From positions 1 to 64,000 of the forward strand of contig CAMUZR010000014.1 of assembly GCA_947165255.1 (NCBI GenBank): DNA of 64,000 nucleotides, written 5' to 3'. Both the position numbers and the translations under genes were made by a program. Positions within the stretch are counted from its first letter, which is position 1. Each line of letters starts with the position of its first letter. The DNA is from an uncultured Bacteroidales bacterium (GTDB lineage: Bacteria; Bacteroidota; Bacteroidia; Bacteroidales; P3). Shown here piece after piece: positions 46,301 through 55,640 of this stretch. The notes under the pieces are model-generated. The model made no database searches and was not told the DNA's origin. It saw only the letters and a list, made by a program, of their open reading frames with translations.

Positions 46301-49300
46301 GAAGCCGGCAGGACCGTACTCAACTTCGTAGAACATGGCCGAGGTGCTGTCCCAAGAGATGTGAGCATGGTCGAGGCCAATGTTGGACGAGGCAACTCCG
46401 CGCACACGCGGGCAGGGGGAGATGTATTCGACGGTGAGCTCATCGAGATAAGGATAGCTGTATTCACCGTTGGGCGACATGATGGCTATGAACTGGCCAT
46501 CGCCTTCATAGGTGTTCAGCGGAATCTCGAAGGGTTCCCAGACAGAAGTCGACGTAGGAATAGCTTCACCCACAACGGTGAAGGTGGAAACGTCGCTTGG
46601 ATCGGTCATGACACCCACCTGAAGCTTATGGGCATAGCTGGTGTTGGTCCTATAGAGCCAGAAACTAACCTGCAGGGAGTCGACGGGAGCTGCGAAAGGA
46701 GGCAGAACCATGTAAGTGTAAGTGGAATTTGAGGAATACATGTACATGGAACGGCCGCCGGACATGCTGTAGGAGGTGGAGGCATAGGGGTAGTTGGAGG
46801 TGTAGTTGGTGTGTTTCTCCCAGCAGTTGGGCAGCGGGTCGGCCACGACGGTGGAGAAGGTGGCGAAGTTCTCGTGGAAGGGCAGTGAGTAGGGAGCACA
46901 GTAGGTGCGGGCAGTGACGATGGAGGACATGGTGGTGTCGGAGCAGATGGAGGTGACGCGGAACTCGTACTGGATATTGGGAGTAAGACCGGTGAAGGTA
47001 TAGTGGTTGTCGGTTTGTGTGCCTACGCTGGTCCATGTGCTGGAGCTGGAAGCACGATAGTCGACATCCCAAGAGGTTTCGTCAAGACCGGGACCCCAGT
47101 AGATGGTGACTTCGTCGGTGCCAATGTTGGTGACCACCACGTTTGGCGGTACACAGGTGGCATCGGAGTCGCAAGGGGTGAGCAGCTCCATGTCGACACG
47201 GTAACTGGTAGTGGCCTTGCTGCCGGAGAATCCCGAGAGCGAAGTGGTGGAGGTTGGGTCGGGATTGTAGGAGTCGCTATAGAAGTGCATACCTAGCGTA
47301 CCCGTACAGTTGTAGGCATTGTAGATGTAAGAGCTGCCAGGATAGCTGCCGGAGTTGTCGTCGACGGCTATCACGAGGTTGCTGGTGCCGTTGTAGTTGA
47401 ACGGGGTGGTGAAGTTGAAGGTGTTCCAACCGTTGGTGACATTCATCGGCCCGGTGTAGACCATGGTGAGGGTGGAGGGGTCGACAAAGTTGGTAGTGGA
47501 GAGCGAACTGAGGGTGGTGTGACCCACATAGATGGTGCAGTTGCTCTTGTTGGACACAGCGGTGGAATAGTTATAGTTGAAACGAACGCCGTAGATGGGC
47601 GAAGGTCCGTTCATCTCGCTGGCGAGGATGATTTGCTGAGTGTAGCTATAGTTGTAGAAGTTGTTCAGAGGCAGGTAGTAGGTAGTGGTGGTGGTGCCGT
47701 TGCCAGTGATGTGGATGTCGCCGCCAGAGAGGCAGGGAGTGGTGAAATCGATGCTGTCCCACTCGCCGTAGCCGTCTCCATCGCAGTTGGCGCGTACCTT
47801 CACCACATAGTTGGTCAGGGCCGTAAGGCCGGTGACGAAGTTGAACATGTTGGTGTCGGTGGTGCTGACCACAGTGGTGTGGGTGAGGGCGTCGTAGACC
47901 TCAATTTCAAACTCGGTGGGAGTGTTGGAGCTGACACCAGGCTGCACACCCCAGGTGACAAAGGCGGAGGTGGAGCTGACGTTGGACACATCTAAATTGG
48001 AAACAGGAGGGCAGGAGGGCAGGAAGTCCACAACCACGTCGTCCATGTAGGTGTAGTATGTGCTGTTTTGCAGGAAGGCGATATGGCCGGTGCCGTGGTA
48101 GTTGCCCAGAGGCACGGTGAATTCCTCCCAAGTGCTATTGGCCTGAGCCTGGACGGTAGCGATGTAGTGGAAGGTGCTGATGTCGCTGGTATTTTCCATC
48201 ACACCAACGGTAATGCCACCGTATGAAGCGCTGGTCTTGAGCAATTTGAAACGAACCAAGAGGCTGCTTAGGCTGTCCTCGAAGGTGGGCAGGGCCACAT
48301 AGCTATAATAGGAACTGTTGTAGCCGTAGAAATAGAGGCTCTTGGAGCCGCTGGCGTGATAGGAGGAGCTCACATAGGGGTAGTAGTTGGATACACCCAT
48401 ATTGCCCTTGCGCCAGCAGGGGTCGATGGTGCCAGAGGTACTGGCGGTGTAGGCCTCGAAATCTTCCACATAGGGCATGTCCTCATGCGCTATGGGCAGG
48501 CAGTCGGTCTGGAAAGTGATGCTGTTGGTGCCACCCACACCCTCATCGCAACCGGTGGTGATGTAGATGTCGTAAACGGTGTTCTCGGTCAGACCGGTGA
48601 AGGAATAGGACTCTGTGTAGACGGTGATGGCACTGTCGGGCTCAGGAGTCATGCCATGCTGTACCAGCACCACGTCCCACTGGGTGGCTTCGCCCATCTC
48701 GGTCCAGCTGACGTCGACAGAGCTTTCGGTGATATTGCTGATCGTGATGTCTTCAACACGTGGGCAGTCGGGAGCTGGCTCAACCTTAATGTCGTCAACA
48801 TAGGCGTACCAGTTACCAGAGGAGCGGAGGCCGCGGATGGCCAGGTGGCAGCCATTGCCACTGAAGTCTTCGAGCGAGGTCATGTACTCATCCCAAATGG
48901 TGCTGTTGCCAACGTGGAAAGAGTGCACCAACTGGAAGGTGTTGATGTCGGAGGGGTCAGACATTACGCCTACTTCTAATACAGGATTATAGCTGGTACT
49001 GGAAGATTTTGCCCAGAAACTAAGTTGCAGGGAATTGATGGCAATTTCATTAGTGTCGAAGCCAGGAAGTACGATGCACTCATAGTCGCCGTAGGTGCCT
49101 GTGGTTGTAGAGTTATACCAGTAGAGGCCGTAGGTGCCACCAGGGGTATGGTTGTAGGTAGAAGAAGAGGAAACATAGGGATAGCCGCCATAAGAGGAGC
49201 CGTTGTTCAGACGAGTCCAGCAGGGGATGAAGGGTGTACCAGTAGTGCTAGTACCAGTGGGGGAGCCCTCAAAGTCCTCGAAGAAGGGCAGTTCGGTCAT

Positions 49301-52300
49301 GTACTCACAAGCCGTGCTGAAGATGAGGGAATTGATTCCGGCCACGCCTGCCGGGCAGTCGGGAACGACATACACCTCGTACTGGGTATTGGGCAGGAGA
49401 CCGGAGATGTTCACAGAGTCGTCAGTAACAGACATCTGGGTGCCGGTGCCGAACAGGAAGCCCGCAGGACCATATTCAAGGGTCCAAGAGGTTGCATCTC
49501 CCTCTTCGGTCCAGACGACTGAGGCGCTGGTGGGAGTGATGGCCCTTGCCATCATGTTGCTGACGGCGGGGCAGTCGGGAATCACTTCAACCTTGATGTC
49601 GTCGACGTTGCAGTACCAATTACTGGTAGGCCGCACGGCCTTGATGGCCAAGTAGCGGCCCACGCCGGTGAAGTTCTCAAGGGATGTGATATACTCGTTC
49701 CAGGAGGTGTTGCCGCCGATGTTCAACGTATCCGACGGAGTGAAAGTGTTGGGGTCGGTGGGGTCGGTCATCACGCCAGTATACAGCACAACATTGTAGC
49801 TGGAGCCGGTCGACTTGGCCCAGAAGCTAAATTGTAGGCTGTTCATGCTGAAGATGGTGGTGTCAATCGGGGGCAGAACCACATATTGGTAGTCGCCATA
49901 AGTACCCGTAGTGGTAAGGTTGCCCCAATAGAGGCCCTTGGTGCCACCCAACGTGTGATTATAGCTGGAGGTAGAGCTAATATAGGGGTAGCCCATATAG
50001 CTGGTGCCGTTGTTCAGGTGGTGCCAGCAATCAATGAAGGCGGCACTAGTGGAAGTGCCCGTGGCGCGGGTTTCAAAGGTCTCACGGAAGGGCAGGACGC
50101 TGATGGAGCCGCAGGGGGTAGTGTAGGTATAGATCGTGACGGGGCTGGTGTCACCAGTGGAGCATACGGCACTCACGTAGAAGTCGTATACCATCATTGC
50201 GGCAAGTCCAGTCATGCGGATGCTGTCGTCGCTGGTGTTCACCACAGTGCCGTAGCCCTGGGGGAAACCGTGGGGACCATATTCAACTAAATATTCAGTA
50301 GCCTCGGTGTTGGCGCTCCAATAGATGGTGATATCGGACCCTTCAGGGTAGCGGGTGTTCACATCGGTCACACGCGGACAGGAGGGGATATAGTCCACCG
50401 TCAAGTCGTCCAAATAGGGATAGCTGTAAACGCCGTTGGGGCTCAAGATGGCTATGTACTGGCCGTTGCCCGTGTAGGTGTTCAGCGGAACAGCAAAGAA
50501 CTCCCATTGGGAAGTTTGGCTGGGGGTGACGACTGCCACCTCTTGGAAGGTAGACAAGTCAGTGGGGTCGGTCATGATACCCACCTGAAGGGCGTGGGTA
50601 TAGCTGCTGTTGGACTTGTAGAGCCAGAAACTCACCTCCAGCGAATCGATGGCAGGCTGCATCAGCGGCAGCACCATGTAGCTATAAGTCGAGTTGGTAG
50701 AATACATATACATCGACTTGCCAGCGCTGGCACTGCTGTGGTTGTAGGTAGTAGAGGCATAGGGGTAGTTACTACTATAGTTCGTGTGCTTCTCCCAGCA
50801 AACGGGCAGCGGGTCGGCTGCCGAAGAGGAGAATGACTCAAAGTTTTCAGTGAAAGGCACTGCCATGGGCAGGCAGGGCATCGTCAAGGTCAGCGAGGAG
50901 TACTCGTTGCCGTCGCTGCACTCGGATCCCACACGGAACTCGTAAGTGACCGAGGGGGTGAGACCAGTGAAAGTATAGGAAGTCGAAGAGTAGCCCGTCT
51001 CAACAGTGTTCCAACCGCCGGTACCGACACGGTACTGCACGGTCCAGGAAGTCTCGTCGTAGCCGGGAATCCAGTTTATCTCCACCTCGCCATCGCCAAT
51101 ATTGGCCAAACGCACCACGGGAGTGCCGCAGTCGGCATAATCTGTACAGGTGGCGCTACGTAGCGTGATGGAGGGGCGATAGCTGCTGGTGTTGCTGCCC
51201 GAAACACTGGCGGGGTTGGCACCGTCGTAGGCAGAGCCGTCGCGGTAGGCATACATAGTGCGAGTGCCCGTGCCGCTGGTGCTGTAGCCATAGAAGCCCG
51301 AGCTGCTTTGAGAGACGCCTGTCGGCTGATTCATCGTAGTGGTGATGACCAGGTTGCTAGTGCCGTCCCAGAAGAAGGGGGTAGTCAGGTGGTAGGTCAC
51401 TGCACCGCTGGTATTCACGGGGTGGGAACCCGAGTAGACCTTGGCAGCGACGCCCGTAGGAACCCAGTTCGTTGAAGAAGTGCCCGGATAGGTCGTCTGC
51501 GTCGAATTGGTCATATAGATAGTGAACTCTTTAGCATAAGAAGCGTTATTCGTCCACGTGTAGGTAATGTCGGTAATATTCACACCCGTGCTGTCCAGGC
51601 CGGCTGCAATCAGCTCGCTGGCCAAGTAAATGCTCTGGCAGAGGGTATTGCCCCAACTGCTATTGACGGGCACACCCGTTGTCTGGGTAGTGCCGGTACC
51701 CATCACAGCATTCACCAGCGTGGAGGCATCAACCTGAACGCACTCCAGCGGACGTGTGGTGAACGACACGCTGTCCCACTCGCCATTGCTGCCGTCGTAG
51801 CAGGCGGTGCGCACACGCACCTTGTAGGTGGTGCCAGGCTCCAGGTCGGTCAGCGCATAGAAGTAGTCGGTAGTAGTCACCGTGTTGGGCGAATCGGTCG
51901 AACCTTCGACGCTATACTCCAGTTCGAACTCCGAAGCCTCAACCAAGCCGCCACGGGTGCTCCAAGTGACGAAGGCAGCGGAGTTGCTCACGTTTTCTTC
52001 GTTCACAGCCAGATTGTCCATCTCAGGGCAGGCGGGAACCATCTTCAGCGTGATGTCGTCCACATAGGCATACCATGTACTAGAGGGACGCACAGCCTTC
52101 AGGGCCACATAGGCTCCGTAGCCAGTGAAGTTCTCCAGCGAAGTAATATACTCATCCCAGGTGGTGTTGCCGCCAATGTTCACCGTACCCACCTGCTGGA
52201 AGGTATTAATGTCGTTCGGGTTGGTCATGACACCCACCTGGAAAGTAACGTTGTAGCTAGTACTGCTGGACTTGCTCCAGAAACGCACCTCTAGCGTATT

Positions 52301-54316
52301 AATAGGATAGAGCGAAGTATCCACGCCCGGCAGCACCAGGCACTGATAGTCGCCATAGGTGCCCGTAGTGGTGCTGTTGCCCCAATACAGACCCTTCGTA
52401 CCGCCCGAAGTGTGGTTATAGCTAGAAGTAGACGACAAATAGGGATAGCCCATATAGGTGGTGCCGTTGTTCAAGCGGTGCCAGCAAGGAATGAACTCGG
52501 GACTGGTGCTGCTAGTTGTTGCGTAGGACTCGAAGGACTCGACAAAAGGCAGCGAGTCTAAGAGGCTGCACTCGGTGCGCACCGTCAGCGAAGTAACATC
52601 GCTTGTGTCATCGACACCGCAAACCGCACGCACATCAAAGGTATAGCTAGTGTTGGGCGTGAGACCGCTCACGGTGAACGTGGTGTCGTTAGCCGTCAGC
52701 ACCGTCAGCGTGGAGTCTTCGTAATAGCTCACCGACCACTCAGTGGCGGGGCCGTTCTCGTGCCAACTCAGTGTCACCTGGTTCATGCCCACATTTTCTG
52801 CAACCACGTCACTCACACGGAAACAGGAAGGCAGAAGGTCAAGCGTGAAGTCGTCTATGGTTATATACCACGACGAAGAAGGACGCACGGCCTTAACAGC
52901 AACGTATGCACCCGCTCCAACGAAACCGTTCAGCGGAACATCATAGCGTTCGTAGGTGGTTCCCTCCACATTCACCGTGGCCACTTGCTGGAAAGAAGAT
53001 ATGTCCAAGGGGTCGGTCATAACGCCCACCTGCAGCACAGGGTGATACGTAGCTCCTGTGGCCCTTGCCCAGAACGTGAGCTGCAGCGTGTTGATGGGAT
53101 AAACCGAAGTGTCGATACCCGGCAGCACTACGCACTGGTAGTCGCCATAAGTACCCGTGGTGGTGGTATTGTACCAATAGAGGCCTTTGGTGCCTCCCGG
53201 AGTGTGGTTATAAGAAGAAGAGGAAGAAAGGTAGGGGTAGCCGAAGTACTGCGACCCGTTGTTCAGGCGGGTCCAGCACGGAACGAAATCGTTGCTGGTG
53301 TTAGAGCCGGTAGCGTATGACTCAAAGTCCTCAAAGAGAGGCAGCGAATCCACAAGGTTGCACATCGTGCGCACCTCCAGCGTAACAGGCAAACTAACAT
53401 CGCTCGTGTCGCAAATCGACATGACGCTCACCAGATATTGGGTATTGGCCGTCAGGCCGGTGAGAACAATTGAGGGAGTGGAAACCGTTGTGTCAATGCC
53501 CGCAGCGGTGCATGACACCCGCCAGCTGGTGGCGCTGCCCATCTCCGTCCATGCCAGCTGGAAAGAAGTTGCGGTGGGTTTCGATGCAACCAAGGCAGTA
53601 GGTTTGGGGCAAGTGATTATAGGGCGAGTGAAAGAGTAGCGCAGCCCATGAACAGGCAAAGCCGTATTGGGGCGCGTGGCGATAGAGGTGCTCGTAGTGG
53701 GGCTTGCCCAAGGGCCGCTCAGGCAGAGCAGCTCGCCCTCGGGACCGTCCCAGAGCCAAGTGCGCAGGGTTGGAGAGGCACCGTCAAGGTACACACTGTC
53801 ATAGATCATCTCGATATTGCCGTTCTGGTAGAGCTTCACCTGATAGGAATATACACCATAGGGCGAACTGTAACGACCCAGCAGGTGGTACTCGATGGTG
53901 AGGCAGCTCACACCGCCCACAACATCGGTCTGATAGTAGACACCGGCGCCCGTGTAGCGTCCCATGTGGCCGTCCGATGCCAGGATGGCATTAATGGTCC
54001 GCTTCGTGGTACTGGTGTACGAACCAATGGTACCCGACGTGGTGGAGGCAAAATCGATAAATCCGTTGGCGCTCAGACTGATGGTTGTACTGGCGTTCAG
54101 CGTACTTTCGCCAAAAGGAAAGGCAAAAGGCAGACTGACCGTGCCATAACCGTCGTCCGTGGAAGAGAGCGAAACGGACGTACCTGTCGACACAATCGAC
54201 GTAAACGTCGTCGTGTCCACCGTCAGCGTGTAGTCGCTGAGGCTCTGTGCATTCGTCACCCATGGCACGACCATCATCGCCGCCATAAGTAACAACCTTT
54301 GTACAAGTTTACACAT
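42647..54316 (-). CDS. Giant T9SS type A modular adhesin (3889 aa)
   Basis: Signal peptide residues 1-23 (MCKLVQRLLLMAAMMVVPWV, then TNA). Residues 25-230 form an N-terminal beta-rich domain (SLPFAFPFGESTLNASTTIS; YQVKLYQNGNIEMIYDSVY). Then FN3 modules alternate with adhesin-like sandwiches beginning near residues 325, 590, 1155, 1409, 1679, 1949, 2479 and 2732, a variant sandwich near 2994, and YSYTQ modules near 860, 2200 and 3265. Most sandwiches carry CWxRLNNG or CWEKHTNY, then YPY, a TYNHTPGG-like loop and a W/F-x-x-YVDDI end. Three FN3, an InlB-B-like module near 3735 and a type A sorting domain from about 3810 close the protein. The repeat period is about 265 residues. It is predicted to be surface-anchored; the ligand is unknown. 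Confidence 0.88.
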   Translation of the reverse strand: MCKLVQRLLLMAAMMVVPWVTNAQSLSDYTLTVDTTTFTSIVSTGTSVSLSSTDDGYGTVSLPFAFPFGESTLNASTTISLSANGFIDFASTTSGTIGSYTSTTKRTINAILASDGHMGRYTGAGVYYQTDVVGGVSCLTIEYHLLGRYSSPYGVYSYQVKLYQNGNIEMIYDSVYLDGASPTLRTWLWDGPEGELLCLSGPWASPTTSTSIATRPNTALPVHGLRYSFTRPIITCPKPTALVASKPTATSFQLAWTEMGSATSWRVSCTAAGIDTTVSTPSIVLTGLTANTQYLVSVMSICDTSDVSLPVTLEVRTMCNLVDSLPLFEDFESYATGSNTSNDFVPCWTRLNNGSQYFGYPYLSSSSSYNHTPGGTKGLYWYNTTTTGTYGDYQCVVLPGIDTSVYPINTLQLTFWARATGATYHPVLQVGVMTDPLDISSFQQVATVNVEGTTYERYDVPLNGFVGAGAYVAVKAVRPSSSWYITIDDFTLDLLPSCFRVSDVVAENVGMNQVTLSWHENGPATEWSVSYYEDSTLTVLTANDTTFTVSGLTPNTSYTFDVRAVCGVDDTSDVTSLTVRTECSLLDSLPFVESFESYATTSSTSPEFIPCWHRLNNGTTYMGYPYLSSTSSYNHTSGGTKGLYWGNSTTTGTYGDYQCLVLPGVDTSLYPINTLEVRFWSKSSSTSYNVTFQVGVMTNPNDINTFQQVGTVNIGGNTTWDEYITSLENFTGYGAYVALKAVRPSSTWYAYVDDITLKMVPACPEMDNLAVNEENVSNSAAFVTWSTRGGLVEASEFELEYSVEGSTDSPNTVTTTDYFYALTDLEPGTTYKVRVRTACYDGSNGEWDSVSFTTRPLECVQVDASTLVNAVMGTGTTQTTGVPVNSSWGNTLCQSIYLASELIAAGLDSTGVNITDITYTWTNNASYAKEFTIYMTNSTQTTYPGTSSTNWVPTGVAAKVYSGSHPVNTSGAVTYHLTTPFFWDGTSNLVITTTMNQPTGVSQSSSGFYGYSTSGTGTRTMYAYRDGSAYDGANPASVSGSNTSSYRPSITLRSATCTDYADCGTPVVRLANIGDGEVEINWIPGYDETSWTVQYRVGTGGWNTVETGYSSTSYTFTGLTPSVTYEFRVGSECSDGNEYSSLTLTMPCLPMAVPFTENFESFSSSAADPLPVCWEKHTNYSSNYPYASTTYNHSSASAGKSMYMYSTNSTYSYMVLPLMQPAIDSLEVSFWLYKSNSSYTHALQVGIMTDPTDLSTFQEVAVVTPSQTSQWEFFAVPLNTYTGNGQYIAILSPNGVYSYPYLDDLTVDYIPSCPRVTDVNTRYPEGSDITIYWSANTEATEYLVEYGPHGFPQGYGTVVNTSDDSIRMTGLAAMMVYDFYVSAVCSTGDTSPVTIYTYTTPCGSISVLPFRETFETRATGTSTSAAFIDCWHHLNNGTSYMGYPYISSTSSYNHTLGGTKGLYWGNLTTTGTYGDYQYVVLPPIDTTIFSMNSLQFSFWAKSTGSSYNVVLYTGVMTDPTDPNTFTPSDTLNIGGNTSWNEYITSLENFTGVGRYLAIKAVRPTSNWYCNVDDIKVEVIPDCPAVSNMMARAITPTSASVVWTEEGDATSWTLEYGPAGFLFGTGTQMSVTDDSVNISGLLPNTQYEVYVVPDCPAGVAGINSLIFSTACEYMTELPFFEDFEGSPTGTSTTGTPFIPCWTRLNNGSSYGGYPYVSSSSTYNHTPGGTYGLYWYNSTTTGTYGDYECIVLPGFDTNEIAINSLQLSFWAKSSSTSYNPVLEVGVMSDPSDINTFQLVHSFHVGNSTIWDEYMTSLEDFSGNGCHLAIRGLRSSGNWYAYVDDIKVEPAPDCPRVEDITISNITESSVDVSWTEMGEATQWDVVLVQHGMTPEPDSAITVYTESYSFTGLTENTVYDIYITTGCDEGVGGTNSITFQTDCLPIAHEDMPYVEDFEAYTASTSGTIDPCWRKGNMGVSNYYPYVSSSYHASGSKSLYFYGYNSSYYSYVALPTFEDSLSSLLVRFKLLKTSASYGGITVGVMENTSDISTFHYIATVQAQANSTWEEFTVPLGNYHGTGHIAFLQNSTYYTYMDDVVVDFLPSCPPVSNLDVSNVSSTSAFVTWGVQPGVSSNTPTEFEIEVYDALTHTTVVSTTDTNMFNFVTGLTALTNYVVKVRANCDGDGYGEWDSIDFTTPCLSGGDIHITGNGTTTTTYYLPLNNFYNYSYTQQIILASEMNGPSPIYGVRFNYNYSTAVSNKSNCTIYVGHTTLSSLSTTNFVDPSTLTMVYTGPMNVTNGWNTFNFTTPFNYNGTSNLVIAVDDNSGSYPGSSYIYNAYNCTGTLGMHFYSDSYNPDPTSTTSLSGFSGSKATTSYRVDMELLTPCDSDATCVPPNVVVTNIGTDEVTIYWGPGLDETSWDVDYRASSSSTWTSVGTQTDNHYTFTGLTPNIQYEFRVTSICSDTTMSSIVTARTYCAPYSLPFHENFATFSTVVADPLPNCWEKHTNYTSNYPYASTSYSMSGGRSMYMYSSNSTYTYMVLPPFAAPVDSLQVSFWLYRTNTSYAHKLQVGVMTDPSDVSTFTVVGEAIPTSTSVWEPFEIPLNTYEGDGQFIAIMSPNGEYSYPYLDELTVEYISPCPRVRGVASSNIGLDHAHISWDSTSAMFYEVEYGPAGFNLGSGTRVSNILDDTVFLTGLYPSTHYDVYVRGVCVDDTGNWSFAHSFYTDCAAIDTLPFFEDFNNIGSGTSVHAPYCWTGTSTYSTSYPYPSTSYNRSGSGAAMYMYHYQNGSNYTMLQLPAIDTTALPMNTVQVEFSLLMSTTSYVHGVVVGVCTGAGMTGFQPVDTFFVTAPLYQWQDFELPLNNFTGHGQYITFKAIAGPGNNYCYPYLDDIRLVPVPSCIKPDSLAAFNATTSTVDLQWRERGTATQWAVEYGPVGFTRGTGTTVITSSNPVTITGLPTSYDGQFFVRSICEAGDTSDYSRDSCRFATAQTPATIPYHINFEDSTAWAGWQTSTNNNIGWARGTATADSGNYSMYISPDGGLTYGNENFSSVVNASAFRDIDFGTTTSSFTISFRAKAGGTISNTYDALMVFLVDPAVAVLPQSGNITSPWGNVNDLYTIAAVRLDTTWQTYQASFDTISGIHRVAFFWFNQSTGASYPYIGGPAAVDNIHIDYSSCARPVNLAADTNHITSTTARLVWDGTPGVNYRVAYRVVGASASTNLYVTSATNSVTLRGLSPLTNYYAWVQAICDTDNASLFSDNVRFRTSVCDNAVVASIGSENSTGTSYNAPVNNYYRYTLSETIIDSTELVGMTDIGYISYYYDYATPSTDKVNCTIYLQPTTKSAFTSSSDIDLLDTSVAVMVYTGPLNCSQGWNDFAFTTHYTYSGHGNLMVIVDDNSNDYNGSAYVFKTEPSTSYKTITWYSDTYDADPTSTSYSGSKSYYQWRPVMTLTSCGEVAVCDIPVITSTTTTYNSATIGWMGDGNTYQVNVKPSAALDWPATDITVTGNTYTFTGLTSSTSYTFRVRQDCSVDSLGFSDWEFGGFTTDELPCLPPDSLTVSGLTNAQGTFAWNAVGFESLWDLHVWFTGGLDTVYRVASNPVTVGGYTAGVTYNATIRAVCGDELLEGDWGDTIQFTTATCPDVTGLSTSGVTENSVTLNWTADPMAQSWLIEYGFQGFAQGTGISVTTTTNSYIATGLDDETAYDFYVKAVCGTDWNSEGWTHVSATTLEAQDPTYTVTVSASDPSMGTVSGGGTYRAGETCTVTATPNAGFEFVNWSNGETANPYSFTVVSNITLQAIFAPLEGIDDINGGAACSIYPNPTSSSTTISVEGVSGEVRISVVDMSGRTVRTETLECSGDCQKTMEVEGLAQGTYFVRITADAVNMVRKLVVR

Positions 54317-54462
54317 AACAAATCGGTTTTTAGTTAATAATTAAGTTAGTTTTTTTATTTGTATTGTTTTTTTCCTAAACTATTTTATAAAACTATCAAC
54401 AGCTTATCATTCAACTATTTAGACAAATAAAAACACCGCTATCAACTGCAAAAAATCAGGTT

Positions 54463-54494
54463 CAAAGTTACCAATATTTTTACAATGCACCAAA
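54463..54494 (-). promoter_or_regulatory. Consensus Bacteroidetes promoter for the 3889-aa adhesin gene
   Basis: On the minus strand TTTG (54494-54491) is followed after exactly 20 bp by TAACTTTG (54470-54463), a full consensus match. The predicted leader to the ATG at 54316 is about 140 nt. Confidence 0.8.
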
Positions 54495-54656
54495 AAAAAC
54501 TAAATATTTAACACTTCTGAGATACAACATGCTAATACAACACGTCATTGCAAATCGGCAAAAAAATGATTTTTGGCGCTTCTTTTTTTTTATCCTTTGC
54601 CCCCTCCCCCCCTTTCCCCACCCCGGCACCTTTCGGCTGCCCCTAGCCCCTTGTTA

Positions 54657-54683
54657 GTTCTTTGATGCCATCGAACAAAGAAC
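54657..54683. repeat. Interspersed palindrome, copy 3 (GTTCTTTG-N11-CAAAGAAC)
   Basis: Arms at 54657-54664 and 54676-54683; spacer atgccatcgaa. The first five spacer bases (ATGCC) match copy 2. Confidence 0.8.
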
Positions 54684-54782
54684 AATCGACTGACTATCGA
54701 AGACCAAACAGAGATGCACTGGAGGCCGGCACAGGCTTTAGCGCTACTGCCGGGGCGCGACGGGAGGGCATGGGTAGAAAAA

Positions 54783-54814
54783 GGCGGGAGCCGGCCTAGC
54801 GACCGGCTCCCGCC
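54783..54814 (-). terminator. GGGAGCC-type terminator of the right-edge giant adhesin gene
   Basis: A perfect 12-bp stem, GGCGGGAGCCGG with CCGGCTCCCGCC, an 8-nt loop and TTTTTC on the minus strand. Confidence 0.92.
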
Positions 54815-54895
54815 CGGGGGACAATTCGGAATTCAAACTTGCGGGCGGCTCACGCCCACGCCGCATTCCGAACTGTCGATAAAGAATTCAACCTA

Positions 54896-55640
54896 TCATC
54901 TCACCACGAGCTTACGCACCAGGTTGACTGCGTCGGCGGTGATGCGCACGAAGTAGGTGCCTTGGGCTAGGCCTTCCACTTCCATGGTCTTCTGGCAGTC
55001 GCCGCTGCACTCGAGGGTCTCGGTGCGGACGGTGCGGCCGCTCATGTCGACCACGCTGATGCGTACCTCGCCGCTCACTCCCTCAACGCTGATGGTGGTG
55101 GAGGAACTGGTGGGGTTCGGGTAGATGCTGCAGGCGGCGCCGCCGTTGATGTCGTCGATGCCTTCCAGCGGAGCAAAGATGGCCTGCAGGGTGATGTTGC
55201 TCACGACGGTGAAGCTGTAGGGGTTGGCCGTCTCGCCGTTGCTCCAGTTGACGAACTCGAAGCCGGCATTGGGCGTGGCGGTAACGGTGCAGGTCTCACC
55301 GGCACGGTAGGTGCCGCCGCCGCTGACAGTGCCCATCGACGGGTCGCTGGCGCTGACGGTGACGGTGTAGGTGGGATCCTGGGCTTCAAGCGTGGTGGCG
55401 CTCACGTGCGTCCAGCCCTCGCTGTTCCAGTCGGTGCCGCAGACGGCCTTGACGTAGAAGTCGTAGGCGGTCTCGTCGTCGAGGCCAGTGGCGATGTAGC
55501 TGTTGGTAGTGGTAGTGACGCTGATACCGGTGCCCTGGGCGAAGCCCTGGAAGCCGTACTCGATGAGCCAGCTCTGGGCCATCGGGTCAGCGGTCCAGTT
55601 GAGGGTGACGCTGCTCTCGGTGACGCCGGAGGTGCTCAGG
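54896..55640 (-). repeat. Near-identical 3' end shared by two giant adhesin genes, copy 2
   Basis: Partner of 42647-43391. Beyond 55640 the genes still encode FN3 modules but the DNA is clearly different. Confidence 0.92.

Larger units (their letters stand above)
54317..54895. other. 579-bp intergenic region between two giant adhesin genes
   Basis: Besides the promoter, it holds an AT-rich leader, a C-rich tract (54595-54645), the third 27-bp palindrome and the terminator of the right-hand gene with an extra inverted repeat TTCGGAAT/ATTCCGAA (54825-54872). No gene is seen. Confidence 0.7.
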
